NCBI GenBank assembly: GCA_020725265.1
Contig: DYFK01000009.1
Location: 1-54,677 of the forward strand
Length of the DNA: 54,677 nucleotides
Reading direction: 5' to 3'
Source of the DNA: Hydrogenophilus sp.
GTDB taxonomy: Bacteria; Pseudomonadota; Gammaproteobacteria; Burkholderiales; Thiobacillaceae
Shown here: positions 49,528-54,677 of the stretch, piece after piece
How positions within the stretch are numbered: the first letter of the stretch is position 1
Layout: each line of letters begins with the position of its first letter
Translations under genes and position numbers: made by a program
The notes under the pieces: model-generated
What the model saw: only the letters and a program-made list of their open reading frames with translations
Databases searched by the model: none
Told to the model about the DNA's origin: nothing

Positions 49528-50628
49528 TCACCCGATCAGCGCCACCGCCTTGATCTGGGCATAGACGATCTTGCCCGGAGCCAGTCCGAGGTCATGCGCC
49601 GAGCGCCGCGTCAACCGCGCCACCACGCGCGCGCCGCCGACATTGACGCGCACCAGCGCCAGGGCTGGGTGGTTGTCGTCCGCCAGCGTTTCGACCACGC
49701 CGGGCAGGATGTTCTGGATGCTGGTGCCGCTGTGGCGGGTGACCGCCAGGCTGACGTCACGCGCCAGGATGCGGACGCGGACAGGGTGGCCGATGGCGTG
49801 GCCGCCGGGGTTGACACTATCGCGTACCCAGACACCGGCATCGGGGTTGTCGGTGAACGTGGCGCGCGCCAGATACCATTGTTCATCGCGCTCGGTGACG
49901 ACCGCATCCAGCACCACCCCGGCATCCTCGCCCAGGTGGATCGGCAGGTCGAGCCGCGCCAGCGTTTCGCTCAGCGGACCCGCGACGTCGGCGCGACCGG
50001 CCCGCATGAACACGATATGGTCCGCCAGACGCGCGACTTCATCCGGGGCGTGACTGACGTAGAGCACGGGAATATCCAGTTCCTCGTGCAGACGTTCCAG
50101 ATAGGGCAGGATTTCCTGCTTGCGCGCCAGATCGAGCGCGGCCAGGGGTTCGTCCATCAACAACAGGCGCGGTTTCACCGCCAGCGCGCGGGCGATGCCG
50201 ACGCGCTGGCGTTCGCCGCCGGAAAGCTGGTGCGGGCGACGTTCGAGCAGGCCGCCGATGCCGAGCAGGTCGATGACGTGATCGAGGGCGGCGGGGTCGA
50301 GGCGCTCGGCCGCGCGCTTCATGCCGTAGAGCAGGTTGCCGCGCGCCGTGAGGTGCGGGAACAGGCTGGCTTCCTGGAACACGTAGCCCAGTGACCGTTT
50401 GTGCGTGGGTAGAAACGTCCGTCCGTCCTGCCAAACCTCGCCTTTCATCGACAGATGGCCGTCCGGCGCGCGGGTCAGCCCGGCGATCAGGCGCAGCAGC
50501 GTGGTCTTGCCGGAGCCGGAGTGGCCGAACAGCGCGGTGACACCGCGTCCCGGCAGGTCGAGATCGACGTCAAGGGTGAACTCGGGGTAGGCGAGCCGGA
50601 AACGCGCCTGGATAGAGGACGCGCTCAT
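49528..50628 (-). CDS. modC: Molybdate ABC transporter ATPase ModC
   Basis: The 366-residue ATPase has Walker [21 protein letters not shown], signature [17 protein letters not shown] and Walker [13 protein letters not shown], followed by a C-terminal MOP domain (about 295-360, [13 protein letters not shown] and [14 protein letters not shown]). The MOP domain separates it from other ABC ATPases. Start overlaps modB by ATGA. Confidence 0.95.
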   Translation of the reverse strand: MSASSIQARFRLAYPEFTLDVDLDLPGRGVTALFGHSGSGKTTLLRLIAGLTRAPDGHLSMKGEVWQDGRTFLPTHKRSLGYVFQEASLFPHLTARGNLLYGMKRAAERLDPAALDHVIDLLGIGGLLERRPHQLSGGERQRVGIARALAVKPRLLLMDEPLAALDLARKQEILPYLERLHEELDIPVLYVSHAPDEVARLADHIVFMRAGRADVAGPLSETLARLDLPIHLGEDAGVVLDAVVTERDEQWYLARATFTDNPDAGVWVRDSVNPGGHAIGHPVRVRILARDVSLAVTRHSGTSIQNILPGVVETLADDNHPALALVRVNVGGARVVARLTRRSAHDLGLAPGKIVYAQIKAVALIG

Positions 50629-51311
50629 GGCATGCCCACCCGGGTCTTGCCAGGGTTCCAGGTGTACAGCGCCAGCAGCACGAGGAACGAGAACACCACC
50701 ATGACCGCCGCCAGGCCATGCGCCTGCGCGTATTCCATGGCCTCGACGTGGTCGTAGATCTGCACCGAGACGACGCGCGTTTCACCGGCAATGTTGCCGC
50801 CGATCATCAGCACCACGCCGAATTCACCGACGGTATGCGCGAAGCCGAGGATGCTGGCGGTGACGAAGCCGGGCCGCGCCAGCGGCAGCACCACGCTCCA
50901 GAAGCGGTCCCAGGGGCCGGCGCGCAGGGTCGCGGCCACTTCCAGCGGACGCGGTCCGAGCGATTCGATGGCGTTCTGGATGGGTTGCACGACGAACGGC
51001 ATGGAGTAGAACACCGAGGCCACCACCAGTCCCCAGAAGGTGAACGGCAGGGTGCCGATGCCCAGCCATTGGGTGAACTGGCCGACCGGGCCGTTCGGCC
51101 CCATCGCCAGCAGCAGGTAGAAGCCCAGCACGGTGGGCGGCAGGACCAGCGGCAACGCCACCACGGCGCCGACCGGGCCTTTCCATTTCGATTGGGTATG
51201 CGCCAGCCACCAGGCGATCGGCGTGCCGATGATCAGCAGCAACACGGTGGTGATGCCGGCCAGGCGCAGGGTCAGCCAGATGGCGGCGAGATCGCCTTCG
51301 GACAGGGTCAT
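50625..51311 (-). CDS. modB: Molybdate ABC transporter permease ModB
   Basis: The 228-residue membrane protein has five hydrophobic helices and the motifs [16 protein letters not shown] and [21 protein letters not shown], typical of ModB, with the ATPase-docking region [20 protein letters not shown]. It lies 12 bases after modA. Confidence 0.95.
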   Translation of the reverse strand: MTLSEGDLAAIWLTLRLAGITTVLLLIIGTPIAWWLAHTQSKWKGPVGAVVALPLVLPPTVLGFYLLLAMGPNGPVGQFTQWLGIGTLPFTFWGLVVASVFYSMPFVVQPIQNAIESLGPRPLEVAATLRAGPWDRFWSVVLPLARPGFVTASILGFAHTVGEFGVVLMIGGNIAGETRVVSVQIYDHVEAMEYAQAHGLAAVMVVFSFLVLLALYTWNPGKTRVGMP

Positions 51312-51323
51312 GCGGCCTCCCGC

Positions 51324-52103
<780 letters not shown>

Positions 52104-52115
52104 TCAGGCGGCGCT

Positions 52116-52904
52116 TTATGCGGATACCGCCAGGATGATGTGCGAGGCCTTGATCAGCGCGCAGGCGCGCACGCCGATCTTGAGGCCGAGCGATTCGATA
52201 CTGTCGTTGGTGATGATCGCGGCGACGGTCTTGCCGCCGGTCAGTTCGACGATGACCTCGCCGTTCACCGCGCCTTCCTGGCAACGCACGACGGTGCCGC
52301 ACAGGCGGTTGCGGGCGCTGGTCCTGAGGCTGTCGTCGGTGGTCAGGATGACCCACGGCGCTTTCACCAGCGCGTAGGCCTCCATGCCGGGTTGCAGCGC
52401 CAGGTGTTCGACGCTGTCGTTGGTGATGATGGCGGCGAGCGAATCGCCGCCGCCGATGTCGAGGATCACCTCGGCGTTGACGGCGCCGGTCTTCACCGAC
52501 TGGACCTTGCCAAGGAACTGGTTGCGGGCGCTGGTTTGCATGTCGAATCTCCGGATCATGCGGTAGTACTGGTCAAAGTCGTCCATGATCCGGCCCAGGT
52601 TGGCGAGCACGCGTTCCCGTTCCTTCTCCAGACGGCGGTAGGCGGCCACCACGCGGCGGCCGTATGGGGTGAGGCTGGTGCCGCCGCCGTGCTTGCCGCC
52701 CGGATGGCGTTCCACCAGCGCTTCCTCGGACAGATTGTTCATCGCCTCCACCGCCTGCCAGGCGGCCTTGTAGCTCATGCCCATGGCGTTGGCGGCGGCG
52801 GAGATCGAGCCGGACGCATCGATGCGTTCCAGCAGTTCCAGATGGTCCCAGCGTTTGCCCCGGCTCAGCGCGGGTAGGACTTGCATGGCGGAGTTCAAGG
52901 TCAT
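52116..52904 (-). CDS. modE: Molybdate-responsive regulator ModE
   Basis: The 262-residue regulator has an N-terminal LysR-like winged helix (LLERIDASGSISAAANAMGM, SYKAAWQAVEAMN, GGTSLTPYG) and two tandem MOP domains that bind molybdate (TSARNQFLGKVQSVKTGAVN and TSARNRLCGTVVRCQEGAVN). It lies first in modEABC and probably represses the operon when molybdate is plentiful. Start: I use the ATG at 52904; the ATG at 52937 lies within the candidate operator and neither has a clear ribosome site; ATG 52886 is a third option. Confidence 0.92.
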   Translation of the reverse strand: MTLNSAMQVLPALSRGKRWDHLELLERIDASGSISAAANAMGMSYKAAWQAVEAMNNLSEEALVERHPGGKHGGGTSLTPYGRRVVAAYRRLEKERERVLANLGRIMDDFDQYYRMIRRFDMQTSARNQFLGKVQSVKTGAVNAEVILDIGGGDSLAAIITNDSVEHLALQPGMEAYALVKAPWVILTTDDSLRTSARNRLCGTVVRCQEGAVNGEVIVELTGGKTVAAIITNDSIESLGLKIGVRACALIKASHIILAVSA

Positions 52905-52916
52905 GGGAGGTTCTTT

Positions 52917-52941
52917 CGATATGTCGCGCAACTGCATAACG
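52917..52941 (-). promoter_or_regulatory. Candidate ModE operator
   Basis: CGATAT (52917-52922) and ATAACG (52936-52941) are 13 bases apart, close to the E. coli ModE site arms CGTTAT and ATAACG (spacing there is 12 as I recall). It lies just before the chosen modE start, fitting autorepression. Confidence 0.4.
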
Positions 52942-52991
52942 GTACGCGAAAAAAAACCGCATGGGGTTGAGGCATGTCAAATCCCGCCGGG

Positions 52992-53294
52992 TCAGTCATC
53001 TTCGGAAACCGTCGCCAGAACCAGACCGGTGGCGGCTTCGAGGTGGTCGGTGAAGGCGACGCAGTGATCGGCGCCGCTGACCAGGTAGAGGTCGTAGCCG
53101 GTGCCCGACGCCGCCGGCTTCAGACGGGCCGGGACGTCGTCTTCCGAGCACAGCGTGAAATGCACGCCCGGGCAGGCCTGACGCAGGGCGGCGACGGTGG
53201 CGTCGCTGGCGCCCTCGGCATTGACCCGGGCGAGGATGCCGGCCAGGAAATCGGCGGTGATCGGACCGGGCGCGGGCGGGGTGGGCGCGCTCAT
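52992..53294 (-). CDS. Small nif-associated protein (DUF6129-like, 100 aa)
   Basis: I recognise this only as a small protein typically next to nafY/nifX-type genes, of DUF6129 kind. It is acidic, with ITADFLAGILARVNAEGASD and a single ALRQACPGVHFTLCSEDDVP segment with two cysteines. Its ATG overlaps the previous gene (ATGA), and it is the last gene in the nifK-nifT-fdx-nafY run. Function unknown. Confidence 0.75.
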   Translation of the reverse strand: MSAPTPPAPGPITADFLAGILARVNAEGASDATVAALRQACPGVHFTLCSEDDVPARLKPAASGTGYDLYLVSGADHCVAFTDHLEAATGLVLATVSEDD

Positions 53295-53995
53295 GATTCT
53301 TCCGCCTCCTCGGCGAAGCGGGCCAGACTGCGCGCCTCGACGCCCATGATCCGAGCCAGCCAGGGCGGCGGGGCGTCGAGCACGGCCTGGAGGCTGACCA
53401 GCGCCTCGCGCGCCGGTCCGGCCTTGGGAATCTTGACCGGATGCACGCCGGCACGCACCACCTTGGCGGCGGCCGGGCCGCCGATCGATTGCACATAGAC
53501 GATCTGGCAATCGTTGATCAGTTCGGAGCGGGCGACGTTCTTGTCCTCGGCCTCGTCGGCGATCAGGGTGGGGCGCACATCGACCAGCCGGGTGGCGTCC
53601 TTGCCGACCTGATAGATCAGGAAGCGCGGCGCCGAGCCGAAATGGCCGTCCAGGTTTTCGCCGGAGTTGGAGGCGACGGCGACGCGCAGGCTGTCGGGGA
53701 TTTCGCCTTCGACATAGGGTTCGGGCTTGGGGACGTCGGAATCGTCGCCGTTCTCGCCCCACAGATAGCGTACGGCCAGCTTGATGGAGGCCATGTCCTG
53801 GTCCGGCTCGACGGTTTCCTCACCGGTGAGCAGTACCTTGATTTCGGCGACGGTGACGGCGGCGAGTTTGTCCTCGGTGATCGGCAGGCCGATTTTCTCG
53901 GCCAGTTTGAGCGTGAAGCCGCGCGGGTCGATGCCTTCCATCGCGCGCGCGGCCAGCGCGATGCGTAACGCGGCGCCCTTGGTGATCGTCGTCAT
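53291..53995 (-). CDS. nafY: NafY/NifX-family FeMo-cofactor-binding protein
   Basis: The 234-residue protein has an N-terminal helical domain (ALRIALAARAMEGIDPRGF, LAAVTVAEIKVLLTG) like the apo-dinitrogenase-binding domain of NafY/NifY and a C-terminal NifX-like domain from about residue 105 (LRVAVASNSGENLDGHFGSA, VRPTLIADEAEDKN, IGGPAAAKVVRAGVHPVKI) that binds FeMo-co. It probably delivers cofactor to apo-NifDK. I use ATG 53995; the frame upstream runs into a repeat. NifY is the alternative name. Confidence 0.85.
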   Translation of the reverse strand: MTTITKGAALRIALAARAMEGIDPRGFTLKLAEKIGLPITEDKLAAVTVAEIKVLLTGEETVEPDQDMASIKLAVRYLWGENGDDSDVPKPEPYVEGEIPDSLRVAVASNSGENLDGHFGSAPRFLIYQVGKDATRLVDVRPTLIADEAEDKNVARSELINDCQIVYVQSIGGPAAAKVVRAGVHPVKIPKAGPAREALVSLQAVLDAPPPWLARIMGVEARSLARFAEEAEES

Positions 53996-54014
53996 GGCAA
54001 GACTCCGTGTCTGG

Positions 54015-54110
54015 GAGAGGATGGGTAGTGGGGAGCGGGTAGTAGGTAGTGGGGGAGGGGGTCGGGTGTGGTTTCCCACTTCCTACTCCCTATTCCCCAC
54101 TCTCCCCTAC
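54015..54110. repeat. G-rich/C-rich intergenic inverted repeat, copy 2
   Basis: A G-rich left half with GGGTAGTAGGTAGT (54037-54050) faces a C-rich right half (CCCACTTCCTACTCCC, then ATTCCCCACTCTCCCC). The 14-mer and the preceding GTGGGGAG match the copy at 9311-9337. It separates nafY from the ferredoxin gene. Confidence 0.65.
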
Positions 54111-54120
54111 ACCCCCGTGC

Positions 54121-54321
54121 TCAGGCCGCCAGCGGCAGGATACAGTTGTCGATCGGGCACAGCTCCACGCACTTGGGCTTGTCGAAATCGCCCTCGCACT
54201 CGGTGCAGGTGTCCGCGTCGATGATGTAAACGCCTTTCTTCGGCTTGATCGATGCGGTCGGACAGTCCGGTTCGCAATCGCCGCAGGCGGTACACAGGTC
54301 GGCAATGATTTTCAGAGCCAT
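54121..54321 (-). CDS. Nif-associated 2[4Fe-4S] ferredoxin
   Basis: The 66-residue ferredoxin has CTACGDCEPDCP and CTECEGDFDKPKCVELCP, again with the widened second motif. I start at ATG 54321 with AAAGGAA before it. Between nifT and nafY, it is likely a nitrogenase electron donor or a maturation electron carrier. Confidence 0.9.
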   Translation of the reverse strand: MALKIIADLCTACGDCEPDCPTASIKPKKGVYIIDADTCTECEGDFDKPKCVELCPIDNCILPLAA

Positions 54322-54349
54322 GATGGTTTCCTTTCGGGTCGTGCCGCGC

Positions 54350-54574
54350 TCATTCGGCGGCATCCAGGCGCTTGGCGCGCACGGAGTAGGGGAGCCGTTC
54401 CGGCTTGGCCTGGGGTTCGATGTAGTACGCGCCGCCGTTGTTGAGCTTGATCTCGCCGCCCCACTTTTCCGGGGTGTCGAACTCCATCGAGGTGATGGTG
54501 TCCTCGAGATCGCGCTTGGGCAGGTAGAACACGTATTCGCCCTTGTCGCCTTGCCGAATCATGATGTTGGCCAT
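54350..54574 (-). CDS. nifT: NifT/FixU protein
   Basis: The 74-residue protein is NifT: IMIRQGDKGEYVFYLPKRDLE and WGGEIKLNNGGAYYIEP are the family hallmarks. Function is not known; deletion in other diazotrophs has little effect. GGAG lies 6 bases before the ATG at 54574. It follows nifK. Confidence 0.93.
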   Translation of the reverse strand: MANIMIRQGDKGEYVFYLPKRDLEDTITSMEFDTPEKWGGEIKLNNGGAYYIEPQAKPERLPYSVRAKRLDAAE

Positions 54575-54591
54575 TTTCAACTCCAGTTGAG

Positions 54592-54638
54592 AGCCGAGAG
54601 CCGTGAGTCGAGAGAGAGGTTACTCTCAACTCTCGGCT
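54592..54638. repeat. Hairpin between nifK and nifT
   Basis: AGCCGAGAG (54592-54600) pairs with CTCTCGGCT (54630-54638); alternatively GTTGAGAG (54586-54593) pairs with CTCTCAAC (54623-54630). It may reduce expression of distal genes relative to nifHDK. Confidence 0.6.
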
Positions 54639-54643
54639 GCGCG

Positions 54644-54677
54644 TCAGCGCACCAGGTCGTAGTTGTAGTCCGTGGTG
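54644..54677 (-). CDS. nifK: NifK C-terminus (partial)
   Basis: Minus-strand codons at the window edge read TTDYNYDLVR followed by TGA (54644-54646). The ending ...DLVR is that of the nitrogenase MoFe protein beta subunit, and nifT follows directly, as usual. Only ten residues are in the window. Confidence 0.75.
   Translation of the reverse strand, partial: TTDYNYDLVR

Overview
The window is GC-rich chromosomal DNA from a diazotrophic proteobacterium, most likely a betaproteobacterium of the Rhodocyclales type (Azoarcus, Thauera or Dechloromonas relatives). This rests on the NifL-NifA pair with a NifA lacking the interdomain cysteines, an IPTL-CTERM protein, a nif-type rnf operon and the overall gene set. 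The genus is inference. Almost every stretch is coding and genes often overlap by 1-4 bases.

Layout: (1) 1-11.9 kb: xseA, then nif block A. On the minus strand are nifE, an unknown 321-residue gene and a leucine-rich-variant (LRV) Fe-S protein. Divergent from them on the plus strand are nifB, a 4Fe-4S ferredoxin, a NifO/ArsC-like protein, a flavodiiron protein, two 2Fe-2S ferredoxins (one FeSII/Shethna-like), nifQ, draG and an Rrf2 regulator. (2) 11.9-24.2 kb: one long minus-strand run urtABCDE-ureDAB-[caspase-like protease]-ureC-ureEFG for urea uptake and hydrolysis. (3) 24.3-33 kb: accessory segment with an IS3 remnant, vapBC, an alcohol dehydrogenase/TetR pair, an AAA+ ATPase with a NifA/sigma-54-type promoter, an AraC regulator and a large secreted IPTL-CTERM protein. 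(4) 33-37.5 kb: an NCS1 permease-histidine kinase-receiver fusion with a LuxR-type response regulator. (5) 37.5-46.7 kb: rnfABCDGEH (minus) divergent from nifL-nifA and two small genes (plus). (6) 46.7-49.5 kb: GNAT, def, a DUF3820-like gene and a second vapBC. (7) 49.5-54.7 kb: modEABC, then the tail of a nifHDK-type operon (nifK 3' end, nifT, ferredoxin, nafY-like, small gene).

How it fits together: NifLA drives sigma-54 promoters. I found six TGT-N10-ACA activator sites, all carrying TGTCG on one strand, ahead of nifE, LRV/nifB, rnf/nifLA and the AAA+ ATPase. NifB, NifE, NifQ and NafY serve FeMo-co assembly; ModABC supplies molybdate; Rnf and ferredoxins supply low-potential electrons; the flavodiiron protein and FeSII-like ferredoxin probably protect nitrogenase from oxygen; DraG reactivates Fe protein. 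Urea transport and urease are an alternative nitrogen source beside the nif genes. nifN, nifHD and draT are not in the window.

The least expected observations are the caspase-like protease translationally locked between ureB and ureC, the NifA-type promoter on an AAA+ ATPase of unknown role, and the transporter-kinase fusion with a nine-cysteine linker.
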